DNA of 64,000 nucleotides, from contig NC_052349.1 in assembly GCF_009727055.1 (NCBI RefSeq), forward strand, positions 41,775,652 to 41,839,651, given 5' to 3'. The notes beneath the pieces were generated by a model, which searched no databases, was not told the DNA's origin, and saw only the letters and a list, made by a program, of their open reading frames with translations. The stretch is from Benincasa hispida (Eukaryota > Streptophyta > Magnoliopsida > Cucurbitales > Cucurbitaceae). A program made the translations under genes and the position numbers. Of this stretch, positions 22,615 through 34,675 are shown piece after piece; position 1 is the first letter of the stretch; each line of letters begins with the position of its first letter.

Positions 22615-23037
22615 ACATGCGTTCTAGACTTAGGAGCATCGCATTTGCATTGAGAATGACTTGCTGTGCATGGTTGTAGCATGATTGCATAGTTTGACGC
22701 AGTCCCAAGTAACACTAGCAAAAGACCTTATCAACTCGTTCATCCGCATACTCAGTGCATCTATCATACAATCCGAATTTTCTCAAATCTGCTGCATTTA
22801 TTTATTTTTCATTACCGCAATCAACAATAACCAACAATTAATTGAGTTACCGGTTACCGCAAAGTTTTCTAAAAATTAACAACGCAACCTGTTTTCACAA
22901 GTCCTTGAGTTTGACCCTGGACTTACCAGGAACTCACTGGGGTTTATACTTGGATTCCACTGAGAAAACTTGAGTGCTCAACGCATTTTTCACCATCGCA
23001 TTTCATCCACATTTCTACATCATAAAATAAGCCATCA
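22615..23037 (+). repeat. AthB 5' LTR, second part
   Basis: It continues the AthB LTR from cgttctagacttaggagc to ataagccatca at 23037. It aligns with 25868-26286. The primer-binding site follows. Confidence 0.85.
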
Positions 23038-23043
23038 AGCTTT

Positions 23044-23061
23044 TGGTGCCGTTGCCAGGGA
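23044..23061 (+). promoter_or_regulatory. AthB primer-binding site (tRNA-Asp type)
   Basis: TGGTGCCGTTGCCAGGGA, two mismatches from the Athila tRNA-Asp site. It is six bases after the LTR end. Confidence 0.85.
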
Positions 23062-23204
23062 TTTTAGCAAAATAGTGTGCTAACTGTAATTTTTCTGATT
23101 TCTTTGCAGACTCTCAATCTCTAGTGAATTACAACCCAAAGATTGAGAGGACATTCAAACGCAGACTAAGAGACAACCGCCAACAATAAGAGAGAACACC
23201 AAAA

Positions 23205-25142
23205 ATGGCAGAGCAACCGGAAGCAAGGGTCGCTAATGCGAACAATATTATGGCTAACCCCATCCTTCTGGCGAATGACCACAATAGACCAATTTGGGAC
23301 TATATGTCGCCTAACCTCTATGATTTCTCTCCAGGAATCATGAGGCCGCCGTTAGATGGATCGAGGTTTGAAATGAAGCCGATAATGTTGCAGATGATCC
23401 AGGCTGCTGGGCAGTTTGGAGGAAGGCGTGGCGAAGACCCGCACGCCCACCTCCAGAGCTTCATAGAAATTTGCAACACTTTTGTGTTCCCGAATATCTC
23501 AACCGAGGAAGTTCGACTCACTCTATTTTCATTTTTCTTATGCGATCAAGCAAGAAAATGGGCATATTCTCTCGAGCCGGGGGAGATAACTTCATGGGAA
23601 CAGGTGGTGGAAAAGTTTATGAAAAAGTATTTTCCACCAACCGAGAATGCTCGGAGACGAAAATTAATAACAAATTTTGAACAAGAAGATGACGAATCGC
23701 TCAACGATGCCTGGGCGAGGTTTAAGCGGCTGGTAAGAGACTGTCCACATAATGGCTTACCAAACTGCCTGCAAATGGAGATCTTTTACCAAGGACTGAA
23801 TCCCTCTTCGCAAACCACTGCCAATGCGGCAGTCGCTGGTGGTTTGTTCGACAAAATATATGAGAAGGCAAAGAGTATACTTGATCACATTTCCAAAAAT
23901 CACGAGGATTGGAGGGAAAGTGATCAGAGATTAAGAATAAAAGAAAATGACGCAAACAACGGGGCCATCGCATCCCTGCAAAATCAAATGACTGCGGTGA
24001 TGAGTTTGATACAAGACATCACAATTAATAATACGGGAGCGAAGAAAGGGCAGGTCAACACAATTACTCAAACGACCGCAAGTTGTGTCATTTGCAGAGA
24101 TGCTCACCCGATGGAAGAATGGCCAACAAACCCGCAGTCGGTATACTTCATGAGAAATAATCCCTATACCGATACTTATAACCCCGAGTGGCGAAACCAC
24201 CCAAATTTTGCGTGGAAAAATAAACAACAAAGCTTTCAACCTGTGGCACAAAAAGGAAGGCCACCCAGATTTTTCCCTCAAAACAACGTTCCAACGCATA
24301 GCCAAGCTAGCAACTCACAAACACCGCAATCTTCATCCTTAGAGAGCTTGTTGAAGCAATACATTGAGAAAAACAAATCAGTGCTTCAGAATCAAGCTAC
24401 ATCCATTAGAAATCTCGAAATTCAAATGGGACAAATTNTTTGCGTGGAAAAATAAACAACAAAGCTTTCAACCTGTGGCACAAAAAGGAAGGCCACCCAG
24501 ATTTTTCCCTCAAAACAACGTTCCAACGCATAGTAAAGAAAGTAACTCACAAACACCGCAATCTTCATCTTTAGAGAGCTTGTTGAAGCAATACATTGAG
24601 AAAAACAAATCAGTGCTTCAGAATTAAGCTACATCCATTAGAAATCTCGAAATTCAAATGGGACAAATTGCTGGCGAGCTAAAAATGGACTGCAATGAGC
24701 ATTGCCGAGCTCAACTGAGCTCCCTTGCAATGCTGGGGGTATCGGGAAGGAACAATGCTTAGCAGTCTCCTTGCTAAGCGTCAACATGACTGCGGAAGTA
24801 GGGAAGGAGCCCATTGCGACCAACTTGAATACGGTGACAACTGAAGACCTGTTAACCTATAGTCCAGAAAAGCTTGAGAAAATAGACCCTGAAGTTATGT
24901 CCACCCTTAAGCCTCTAGATCTTGAGACAGAAGAAGTCCAACCACCAGCAACTCTGCAAAGACTGAAAGAGAAACAAAATGATGAAGAAAAGATCGCAAT
25001 AGTGGTTGTAGCGCAAGATGCCATGATCCAACCAAAAATAGGCGACCTAGGAATATTTATGATACCATGCTCCATCGGAGGGGTCTATAGTGGCCAAGCA
25101 CTATGTGATCTTGGGGCAAGTATAAACATAATGCCGCTATCA
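23205..25142 (+). pseudogene. AthB gag and start of protease; frame broken by an assembly N
   Basis: The longest clean gag in the window. It reads MAEQPEARVANANNIMANP, the retrotransposon gag domain (AHLQSFIEICNTF, RLTLFSFFLCDQARKWAYSL, RRRKLITNFEQEDDESLNDA), then CRDAHPMEEWP and YNPEWRNHPNFAWKNKQQ. At 24438 a single N separates two 231-bp near-copies (24207-24437 and 24439-24669) and shifts the frame. The second copy has TAA for a Gln near 24626. Beyond it are EELPCNAGG-type linker sequence, ELKMDC and the protease start, GGVYSGQALCDLGASINIMP. At about 25142 the protease stops and LTR sequence begins. The break at the N is probably not biological. Confidence 0.88.
24207..24669 (+). repeat. 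231-bp tandem near-duplicate around a single N
   Basis: Copy 1 is 24207-24437 and copy 2 is 24439-24669, both running from tttgcgtggaaaa to gggacaaatt. The N is at 24438. Differences include gccaagctagcaac against gtaaagaaagtaac, and aatcaag against aattaag. This is the appearance of two contigs joined without removing their overlap, or of two paralogous copies joined. Confidence 0.9.
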
Positions 25143-26286
25143 GAAAAAGGTTCAGCTGTTTTACAAGTTCACAGTTCTGTTGATAGTTTAGCCTTGTTCT
25201 TAGATTTTCTTTTACTTTGAGGCGAACGCGAGAGAAGAAGGTTGTGCTGACATATCGTTCTGGTAAGCTTGGGAGAGCACCAGAAGCTTCAAGGACAGAG
25301 ATAGGGCCGATGCCTGCGGAAGCAGGAATATCTTTTGAACCGAATAGAGATTTACAGTGTAAAAGCCTCGGTCAGCAAGGAATTGCTACCAGGCTCTTTA
25401 CCTTTATCTTCCATTGTTATTTTGCACTCAACTCATTTATCGAAATGGAATTTAATTCTCTATATCTGTTCACTCTCTGTTATTTACGCATGAGTAGCTA
25501 AATCTGTTAAATGGGTTGAGAAACATTTAGCTAGCACAACTGGGAATCTTCATTCTATGCGATTATCTTGTATTATGTATGCTTCATTCGTCCATAAGAG
25601 ATACTCGAGAGGGTAGTCTAAGGAGAAGATCTAGGCTTGGAAAAGTCAAGTTAAAATCTAGGCTCGGGAGAGTCAGATTAGAACGCATAATCAAGAGATA
25701 GAAGCTTAGGAATAAGCACTGTTTGCTATTAATGCATCGCATGCATCCTAGAGATAGAATATGATTGTGTGCGGTCACCTTGCCTTTATGCATCTTGCAT
25801 CATTGCATAGGACAAGAGTAGAGACTTAGGAATAAGCTCTATGGACACTTTTGCATTCAACACATGCGTCCTAGACTTAGGAGCATCGCATTTGCATTGG
25901 AAAATGACTTGTTGTGCATGGTTGTAGCATGATCACATAGTTTGATGTATTCCCAAGTAACGCTAGCTAAAGACCTTCTCAACCCGTTCATCCGCAAACT
26001 CAGTGCATCTATCATACAATCCGATTTTTCTCAAATTCGCCGCATTTTTTTTATTTTTCATTACTGCAATCAACAGCAACCAACAATTAATTGAGTTACC
26101 GGTTACTACAAAGTTTTCTAAAAAATACCAACGTAACCTGTTTTCACAAGTCCCTGAGTTTGACCCTAGACTTACCAGAAACTCAATGGGGTTTACACTT
26201 GGATTCCGTTGAGAAAACTTGAGTGCTCAATATATTTTTCACCTTCGCATTTCATCCACATTTCCACATCATAAAAGAAGCCATCA
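25143..26286 (+). repeat. AthB 3' LTR, 5' truncated
   Basis: It starts in mid-LTR (ggttcagctgttttac; comparable to AthA 3' LTR near 31650) and ends agaagccatca at 26286, the same end as the AthB 5' LTR. It is followed directly by pol sequence and not by a primer-binding site, so it is the right-hand LTR of AthB. The rest of AthB pol and the first part of this LTR are deleted. Confidence 0.8.
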
Positions 26287-26915
26287 ATGGTGACTAAGAA
26301 AAGAGGCACTGGTAAGTTCACAATGGTGGCATTGACACAAAGAGCAAAAACCATTATTCCACCAAAAAGCATGACCCTGGAAGTTTCACCAAACCCTGCT
26401 CAATCGACGGGTTATACATCGGTCAAGCGCTTTGCGATCTTGGGGCCAGCATCAACTTGATGCCCCTTTCAATCTTTAAGCGGCTGAATGTGGGGCAGCT
26501 GGCGCCTACGTCGGTGACTCTCCAATTAGCTAATAGATCCCTTGTGCATCCAGAAGGGAAGGTGAAGGATGTTCTAGTTACAATCAATAAATTTATATTA
26601 CCGGCAGACTTCATCATCCTGGACTACGAAGCGGACAAGGATGTACCCATCATCCTGGGACGACCATTTTTATCCACCGGTCGCGCTCAGATTAATGTAC
26701 AAAGGAGAGATCACACTGAGTGTGAATGGACAGAAGCTCAGGTTTGACATTATCAGAGCCATGAAATATCTTGAAGAAGAAGGCCTCAATGAATCCGACA
26801 ATGAACCAAGTTTGAATGAAGAAGAAAAGTCTGAAGATGAAAATGAAGATGAGGATGCGACCGCATCCATAGTAGCCTGCAATGCGATCACAGAAACAAG
26901 AACCAAAGAAATTAG
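26287..26915 (+). pseudogene. AthA protease region
   Basis: Retropepsin that cuts the Athila polyprotein. After MVALTQRAKTIIPPK a frame change leads into DPGSFTKPCSIDGLYIGQAL, then CDLGASINLMPLSIFKRL with the catalytic Asp in the D-L-G-A motif. SVTLQLANRSLVHPEGKV, DFIILDYEADKDVPIILG and RPFLSTGRAQINV follow. The tail from 26760 is very acidic (EEEKSEDENEDEDA). A frame change near 26700 separates RAQIN from VQ. It lies right after the AthB 3' LTR end, so AthA resumes here. Confidence 0.85.
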
Positions 26916-28364
26916 ATGATCACATCCAAAGAAGACAAATTGACAGTGAATGATGAAAGAAAAACAACAAAATCATCCTTGGAACAACCACCAACAATAG
27001 AGCTGAAGACCCTTCCGAACCACCTGAAGTATGCGTTTCTGGGGCAAAATGAAATTCTTCCAATTATAATTTCCTTTGCACTTAATGAAGATCAAGAGAA
27101 TGCGTTGCTAAGCATCCTGAAAAAGCACATAAAAGCAATTGGTTGGACACTAGCAGACATTAGAGGAATTAGCCCTGCATACTGCATGCATAGAATTCGT
27201 CTCGAGGACAATCATAAAGGATTGATCAAACATCAATGCAGACTCAACCCTGCGATGAAGGATGTCATGAAGAAGGAGATAATCAAGTGGTTAAACGTGG
27301 GAATTATCTATCCAATAGCCGACAACACATAGGTCAGCCCCGTGCAATGTGTGCCGAAGAAAGGAGGGATGACGGTAGTCCCCAATGCAAATAACGAACT
27401 GATACCGATAAAAATTGTCATTGGATGCTGGATTTGCATGGATTGTCGCAAACTGAATGCGACGACAAAGAAGGATCACTTTCCTTTTCCTTTTATCAAC
27501 CAGATGCTAGACTGCCTAGCTGGAAATGATTTCTATTACTTCTTGAATGGATATGCCGGCTATAATCAGATCATGATTGCTCCTGAAGATCAAGATAAAA
27601 CCACAATCACCTACTCGTATGGAATATTTGCGTTTCGACGCATGCCGCTCGGCCTATGCAATGCGCCGAGCACTTTCCAAAGGTGTATGATGGCCATCTT
27701 TTCTGAATATCTTGAAGATTCTGTGGAAATTTTCATGGACGACTTCTCGGTGTATGGGCAAACATACAAAGTCTGTCTCAACAATTTGGAGAAGATATTG
27801 AAAAGATGTGAAGAGATGAACCTCGTGCTTAATTGGGAGAAATGCCAGTTCATGGTGAAGGAAGGTATTGTGCTTGGGTACAAGGTCTCCAAGGATGGGC
27901 TGGAGGTGGACAAGGCAAATATTGAGGCGATTGAAAAGCTTCCACCTCCAGCGAATCTGAAGGCTGTCAGAAGCTTCTTAGGTCATGCTGGCTTTTATAG
28001 GCGATTTGTAAAAGACTTTTCAAAGATTGCACAACCATTGAGTGCATTGCTGGAGGCAGAAAGAAAGTTTGACTTTGATGACCAATGCCTCAATGCATTC
28101 AAAATATTGAAGAACACATTAACAACCGCACCTGTGTTTATCGCACCGGACTGGACACAGCCCTTTGAACTAATGTGCGACGAAAGCGGTTATACGATGG
28201 GAGCAGTGCTGGCGCAAAAGAAGAAAACAATGCTACACCCCATCGCATATGCAAGTAAAACCTTGAATCCTGCTCAAACAAATTACACGACCACAAAAAA
28301 AGAATTGCTTGCGGTGATATTTGCGTTGGAAAATTCAAAGCTTATTTGCTGGGAACTAAATTAG
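26916..28364 (+). pseudogene. AthA reverse transcriptase and RNase H, N-terminal part
   Basis: Copies element RNA to DNA and removes the RNA. Reading frames 26916-27332 and 27342-28364 are the same protein parted by a TAG at 27331, where relatives have Trp (T-W-V-S-P). Visible blocks are LKYAFLGQNEILPIIIS, KAIGWTLADIRGISP, MHRIRLED, WICMDCRKLNATTKKDHFP, GYAGYNQIMIAPEDQDKTT, FRRMPLGLCNAPSTFQRCM and the active site FMDDFSVYG (complete Asp pair). VRSFLGHAGFYRRFVKDFS follows. RNase H opens with FELMCDESGYTMGAVLAQ and [15 protein letters not shown]. The frame slips at about 28345. This is an Athila-lineage RT and looks near-intact. Confidence 0.92.
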
Positions 28365-29476
28365 TCATTCACACTGATCACTCGACGATAAAATATTTGA
28401 TGACAAAGAAAGATGCAAAGTCGAGATTGATTAGATGGGTTCTTCTCCTCCAGGAATTCGATATAGAGATCATTGATTGCAAGGGGACGGAAAACCAGGT
28501 TACGGACCATTTATCCAGATTAGAAAATCCAGAAGTTGACTGCAACCAGTCAGAGGTGAACGCAACTTTCCCAGACGAGCAGCTATTTAAAATTGAAGAA
28601 TTACCATGGTATGCGGACGTGGTTAATTTTCTGGTTTGCGGACAATTTTTCGAAGACTATACAAACCACCAAAAGAGGTGGCTCAGACATGAATGCAGAT
28701 CATATTATTGGGACGAGCCAAATCTGTATAAGAGGGGGTCATACCAAATTTCGTGCCTGTGTGTACCAGATGCTACTCACCAACGCATACTATCACAATG
28801 CCATGACTCGCCATATGGAGGACACTTTAGAGGCCAATGTACAGCAGCGAAAGTGTTACAAAGTGGGTATTTTTGGCCAACATTATTCAATGACGCAAGA
28901 GACTATGCGATGAAATGTGACCGGCGCCAAGGCACGAGAAACATTTCATGGAAGCATGCGATGCCCATGAACATAATCTTAAAATTGGAATTGTTCGATG
29001 TCTGGAGCATTGACTTCATGGGACCATTCCCACAATCGAATGGTCACAAATACGTTCTATTAGACATCGACTACATTTCCAAATGGGTAGAAGCGGTATT
29101 ATGCGTCGCAAGCGATGCGGCGGTAGTCTCCAGGTTCTTAAAGAAAAATATTTTCACTCTTTTTGGCACTCCACGTGCCATAATAAGTGATGAGGGCTTC
29201 CACTTTATTAATCACATCGTCAGCAATTTGCTGCTCAAATATAATATCCTCCATAAAGTGGCCACCGTATACCATCCACAGACAAATGGTCAAGCTGAAG
29301 TGTCCAACAGAGAAATCAAGCTGATATTGGAGAAGGTAGTAAAGCCTTCACGAAAAGATTGGCCAACAAAGCTGGACGATGCCTTATGGGCATACAAGAC
29401 CGCCTATAAGACACCTATAGGCATGTCCCCGTCTGCGCTGGTGTTCGAAAAGGCATGTCATTTACCCTTGAGCTAG
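28346..29476 (+). pseudogene. AthA RNase H C-terminus and integrase core
   Basis: It begins with the RNase H end ([50 protein letters not shown]). The integrase head holds [20 protein letters not shown] with both His, but the last zinc ligand is lost: CDRRQ instead of CDRCQ. The core keeps all three catalytic residues: [12 protein letters not shown] (Asp), [14 protein letters not shown] (Asp) and [16 protein letters not shown] (Glu). [13 protein letters not shown] and [15 protein letters not shown] follow. The frame slips near 29470 after FEKACHLPL, which continues in the next entry. Confidence 0.92.
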
Positions 29477-29892
29477 AGCATAAAGCACTGTGGGTAGTGG
29501 AAAAGCTAAACTTTGACTTAAAGGCCATAAGGGAAGCAATGAAACTTCAATTGGCCGAGCTTAAGGAATGCAGAACTCACACATACGAGAATGCAAAAAT
29601 TTACAAGGAGCGCGCAAAGCGTTGGCATGACAAACAATTATGCAAGAAGAATCTCCAAGTCTAATAAAAGGTCTTATTATTTAATTCACGGCTACGACTA
29701 TTTCCTAGGAAATTAAAGTCACGCTGGTCCGGACCCTTCATAATCAGAGAGGTATTTCCGCATGGCGCGGTTGAGTTATCAAATGAAGACAGAACCAACG
29801 CATTCAAAGTTAACGGGCAAAGAGTCAAAATATATCGCAAAGAAGACGTGCATCGCAAGGTCGCCTTCGTGCACCTAAGGAACTCTGATTAA
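29455..29892 (+). pseudogene. AthA integrase C-terminal region
   Basis: In a new frame it reads [20 protein letters not shown] and ENAKIYKERAKRWHDKQLCK. After a further frame change come [38 protein letters not shown] and [15 protein letters not shown], ending with a stop near 29892. This tail is typical of Athila and Tat integrases. No env-like gene follows. Confidence 0.88.
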
Positions 29893-31090
29893 AAAAGAAG
29901 TGGGCAGTGCCCTCACAATCATGCGATTCAAATTCATCAGGGACACAAGTTTTGTGAATTATCTGTTGAAACCTTCAATTCATGAACTTATTTCTATCTC
30001 TTTATAGTTATTATCATTTCGTTATCCGTTGCATTTACAAAAAAAAAAAAAAAAAAGAAGAAGAAGAATAAGAAGAAGGAGAAAATTTTTGTTAACTTTG
30101 TTTTTCATTTGACCCTCTCAATGTTTTCTTGGCAACGATCATGGTGAATGATTGCGAAGGAGCTACGCGAAAGACGCAACCGGCTTATTCCGCCACCGCA
30201 ATCAAAGAAAGTAGTTTAGCGCAAAGAAGGATGCGATCACACATAATGCGGCCACAGAGCAAATTTAGGGGTTGTATCTTTCCTTGACTTTGTTTATTTC
30301 AAATTTTGCTCTATTGCATATCATTTTAACTTTGATAATTTTATCATCGCATCATCGTTAGTTGGCACAATCATTTAACATTGATTAATTTAGTAAGTCA
30401 TTGCATTATTTCTCTTTAACAATTATAATTTCAATGATGAAATGCATGCCTCTATTTTTTTCGTATATACTAGAGTCAACTTAATTTTAGGACAGTCAAC
30501 CCATGAAATATTTCTAGAAGTTAGTGGTCTACCAGCTTTCTTTCAAACTGTTTTTTTACGAAATTTCCTAAGAGCATCGCATGACTTCTTTCAATCTTTC
30601 AACAATGAGGACATTGTTGCGTTTAAATTTGGGGGTGCGATATTCATTTTCACCCTTGCTATTTTTAGGCTCTACATAAAAAAAAAATCATAACGTTGCG
30701 ATCGGATCCTACTCGTAGTTGGATGTCCGCATGACATACGTGGGAGCAAGCCAAAATGAAGGCTAGGTACTTGGATCAGCGCAAGGTCATAAAAAGAAAA
30801 AAATAACTAAAATACGTAAGGATAAAAATTCATTTAAAAATACCCCAGTTGAAAAAGTTTTTATATGAAATAAATCATGTGATGCCCTGGAAACAAGTAA
30901 AGTCTTTTTGAAGGTTAAACTTGCGGTCCCTAAATTTTAGAAATATTTTAAGAAGAGACCTGGATAAGAATTAATGAGATTTTGGTACATAGGATTTGAA
31001 TAAGGCAACCTTGAGAAATCTAGAAAAGAAGAAGGCGGTCGACTTTTTAGAGAAAATCTTTAGCTTATGCTTGAGAACAAGCATTGTTTT
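29893..31090 (+). other. AthA 3' internal non-coding region
   Basis: About 1.2 kb between pol and the polypurine tract. It contains an A-run passing into GAA repeats (30039-30082). A polypurine-like aaatttgggggtgcg sits near 30626, resembling the true tract at 31091. The 83-residue frame at 30442-30693 has no recognisable domain and I do not call it an env gene. Confidence 0.6.
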
Positions 31091-31103
31091 AAATTTGGGG
31101 GTG
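31091..31103 (+). promoter_or_regulatory. AthA polypurine tract
   Basis: aaatttgggggtg immediately before the 3' LTR start TGATAAC; the standard position and type for Athila elements. Confidence 0.8.
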
Positions 31104-32771
31104 TGATAACAAGTAGAAATGCACGTTATTACAGTGCAAAGTTATAAAACAATGAAGGATTGCGACGGTAAAAATATATAAAATTGCGTCCAAAAGCATT
31201 AAGTTTATAATATTGCGATCACATGCATCCCTCGCATTAAAAATAGCTAACTTATGTATTTTGTGTAGGAAATGCATTGGCGCAAGGCAGAATTGCGATC
31301 CAAGGAAATTAACGTCCGAGCGCATTAAGAGATTGTGATCACAAGGCTATACGATCGTTTGCGTTTGCAAAAATCTGCTCAAGAAGGTGGCTGCATAGAG
31401 CCGGTACATCAAGGTGAAAGCTTAATAAATCATGATGGGACAGAAAGCTGATGACGGTCGATTCTGAATTAAGTTGACAAGCCGTTAACGACACTGTAGC
31501 AAGTACACTCAACTTTTTGGTGACAATTATTCGGCGCATCATACAGATAATTAATGACATCCCATCAGTGCAATCATTTGAGAGAAAAAGCTTTTCACCC
31601 TGAAGCTCTATAATTACCGAAGACCACCTTCATTGAAGGAGTTCGGTTTTTCATTCCAGCTGAGCCATATAGAAGATAGTTAGCCTTAGTTCATAGTTTC
31701 CTCATACTTAGAAGGCGGAAGCGAGAGAAAAGAGAAGACACCAGAAGATCATTTTGGTCAGCTCGAGAGAGTGCCAAGGAGCATGGAAAACAGAGAGAGG
31801 GCCGACTCTTATGAGAGAAAGAATGTCTTTTGAGCAGAGTAGAGAAGAACAGTGTAAAAGTCTTGGGAAGCAAGAAATTGCTACCAGCCTCTTTATCTTT
31901 ATTTCATATCATCATTTTGTATTTCGATTTCGTATATAGAATGGGACTTGCATTTCTACATCTGTTCACTCTCTTTACAATACGCATGAGTAACTAAACC
32001 TTCGAATGGGTTGAGAAGTACTTAGCTAACATGACCTAGGATCTTCATTGCATGCGATCATCTTGTCTTATGTTGCGCTCATCACTCCTTTAGAGCTACT
32101 CGAGAGAGAGTCTAAAGAAAGAACCTAAGACTTGAGAGAGCTAGGTTAAAATCTAGACTTGAGAAAGCAAGATTAGATCTGCATAAGCAAGAGATAGAGA
32201 CTTAGAGATAAACTCTGTTTGCCAACATGCATCGCATGCACCCTAGAAATAGGTTATGGTAGTATGCGGTCGCCTTGTGTATGTGTGTGCCATTCATCAT
32301 CGCATAGACAAGAATAGAGGCTTAGATGTAAGTCCTATAGACATCATTGCATACATCACATGCATTATAAAATTAGAAGCCATAGCATTTGCATTGAGAG
32401 ATGACTTGTTGTATGTATGTAGCATGATCGCATAACATGAACGCAATCTTAGGAAGTGTTAGCTAAATCCCTTTTCAACCCGTTCCCTTGCATACTCATT
32501 GTACTTCTGTATTATTAGCTCTTTTCTCAAATGCGCCGTATAGGCTTTATACTTTAAACAACACTCCAACCAATGCATTGATTTATTTATTACCACAAAG
32601 TAATCAAAAATTACCATCGCATACTGTTTCCTTAGTCCTTGTGTTCGACCCTGGGCTTACCAAGCAACTCAGTAGGATTTATACTTGGATCTTGCTAAGA
32701 AAACTTGCATGCACAACGCTATTCCACCATCGCATTCTACACCATTATTTCATCGCATTAACCATGCATCA
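31104..32771 (+). repeat. AthA 3' LTR, 1,668 bp
   Basis: It starts TGATAACAAGTAGAAATGC and ends ccatgcatca, next to the resumed C2 pol. It includes the stretch (about 31340-31838) deleted from the 5' LTR. The expected 5-bp target duplication is not clean: the left flank is gttag and the right flank is tagaa, although the host reading frame lines up across the insertion. Confidence 0.85.
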
Positions 32772-34547
32772 TAGAAGAAATGTCCAGAGAAACGACAAAT
32801 ACATCAACAAGGGTTGTTGATAGAATGGGTCCATCAACAAGAGTTATTGATGAGGTTGGTATTTCATATCCTTCTCAAGAGCTAAGAGTGCCTTGACGTA
32901 GTGGGAAGGTTGTGCAATAGCCTGATCGGTATATGGGTTTAACTAAAACTCAAGTCATCATACTAGATGATGGTTTATAGGATTTATTGACTTTTAAACA
33001 AGCAATGGTTGATGTGGATAAAGACCAATGGATTAAAGCCATGGACCTTGAAATGGAGTTGATGTACTTCAATTTTGTTTGGGATCTTGTAGTTCAACCT
33101 GAGGGGGTAAAACCCATCGGTTGCAAATGGATCTACAAGAGAAAACGAGACCAAGCTAGTAAGGTACAGACCTATAAAGCAAGCTTGTGGCAAAAGAGTT
33201 TACCCAAGGAAAGGGGGTAGACTATGAAGAAACCTTCTCTCTAGTTACTATGATAAAGTCTATTAGAATACTCTTCTCCATAGCTGCATTTTATGATTAT
33301 GAAATCTGGAAAATGGATGTTAAGACAGCCTTCCTAAATGGCTATCTTGAAGAGAATATTTACATGTCTCAACCAGAAGGGTTTATAGAACAGGGTCAAA
33401 AGCAAAAAGTTTGCAAGCTTAATCGATCCATTTGTGGGTTGAAACAAGCATTTAGATCCTAGAATATGAGATTTGATACTGCGATCAAATCTTATGATTT
33501 TGAACAAAATGTTGACGAACCTTGTGTTTACAAGAAAATCGTTAGCAAAATTTTCACTTTTTTGGTGTTGTATGTTGATAATGTTCTACTTATAAGAAAT
33601 GAAGTCAAATTTCTGGCTGACATGAAGAGATTGCTTGCTATGCAATTCCAAATGAAAGACTTGAGTGAAGTGCAGTATGTTTCTGGGATCCAAATAGTTC
33701 GAAATAGAAAGAATAGAACTTTAGCATTATCTCAAATTTCTTATATAGACAAGATGTTGTCTAGATATCAAATGGAAAATTCCAAGAAAGGGATGTTGCC
33801 TTTTAGACATGGAATTCATCTATCTAAGGAAAAAAATCCTAAGACACCTCAAGATGTTGAGGTTATGAAATGAATTCCATATGCATCAACAGTAGGGAGT
33901 GTAATGTATGTTATGTTGTGTACTCGTCCCGACATATGCTATGCAGTTGGAATAGTCAGCATATTTCAATCCAATCCTGGATATGATTATTGGACTGTAG
34001 TTAAAAGCATTCTCAAGTATCTTTGGAGAATGAGGAATTATATGCTCGTGTATGGTACTAAGGATCTGATCCTTACTAGATACACTGATTCTGACTTCCA
34101 GACTGATATGGATTCAAGGAAATCAACTTTGGGGTCAGTATGCACTCTGATGAAGGAGCAGTAGTATGGAGAAGTATCATGCAAAGTTGTATTACTGACT
34201 CCATAATGGAAGCTAAGTATGTAGCTGCAAGTGAAGCAACAAAAAAAGCAGTATAGCTCAAAAAGTTCCTAACAGATTTGGAAGTGGTTCGAAATATGCA
34301 CTTGTCAGTCACCCTATATTGCGATAATAGTGGAGCAGTTGTAAACTCAAAGGAATCTCGAAGCCATAAACATGCAAAACACATCAAGCAGAAGTACCAT
34401 CTCGTCGGGGAGATTGTACATAGAGGAATCGTGGTCATCACACAGATAGCCTCACGAAATAACTTAGTTGATCCATTTACAAAGGTTCTCTCAGCTAAAG
34501 TGTTCAAGGGTCACCTAGTAGGACTAGGTCTACGAGATACTTATTAA
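32772..34547 (+). pseudogene. C2 copia reverse transcriptase and RNase H
   Basis: The C2 protein interrupted at 18461 resumes with EEMSRETTNTSTRVV. RT blocks are GVKPIGCKWIYKRKRDQ, a frame change near 33185, MAKEFTQGKGVDYEETFS, WKMDVKTAFLNGYLEE, QPEGFIEQGQ and KQAFRS, stop (Trp position), NMRFDTAIKSYDFEQNVDE. The active site reads YVDNVLL, Asn replacing the second Asp, so it should be inactive. RNase H shows YTDSDFQTDMDSRKSTLGS and, after a frame change near 34150, TLYCDNSGAVVNSKESRSHK and DPFTKVLSAKVFKGH, ending DTY at 34545. Further stops lie at 33871 and 34254. Confidence 0.9.
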
Positions 34548-34675
34548 TAGGGAAGTGGGAGAATTTATGGGTATTTGATGCCCTAGTTTATTGTATTTAT
34601 ACCTTTTATTCTCTCATTGTACTCAACATTATTTATATATTTTATCCACTGGAGTTTTAGTCCACGTTGGAGTAT
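34548..34675 (+). other. C2 3' untranslated segment
   Basis: It contains agtgggagaa, then gatgccctagtttattgtattt, a phrase also found after C3 pol (52708-52729). It ends with gttggagtatta just before the LTR, a weak relative of the agtgggagt-type polypurine tract. Confidence 0.55.

Noticed and set aside
30442..30693. Possible env-like gene of AthA
   Set aside because: Only 83 residues, no signal peptide or glycoprotein features, and it spans a polypurine-like tract.
18457..32776. A clean 5-bp target duplication for AthA
   Set aside because: Flanks gttag and tagaa do not match. A tgata/tcata reading is possible but would move the LTR edges away from TG and CA.
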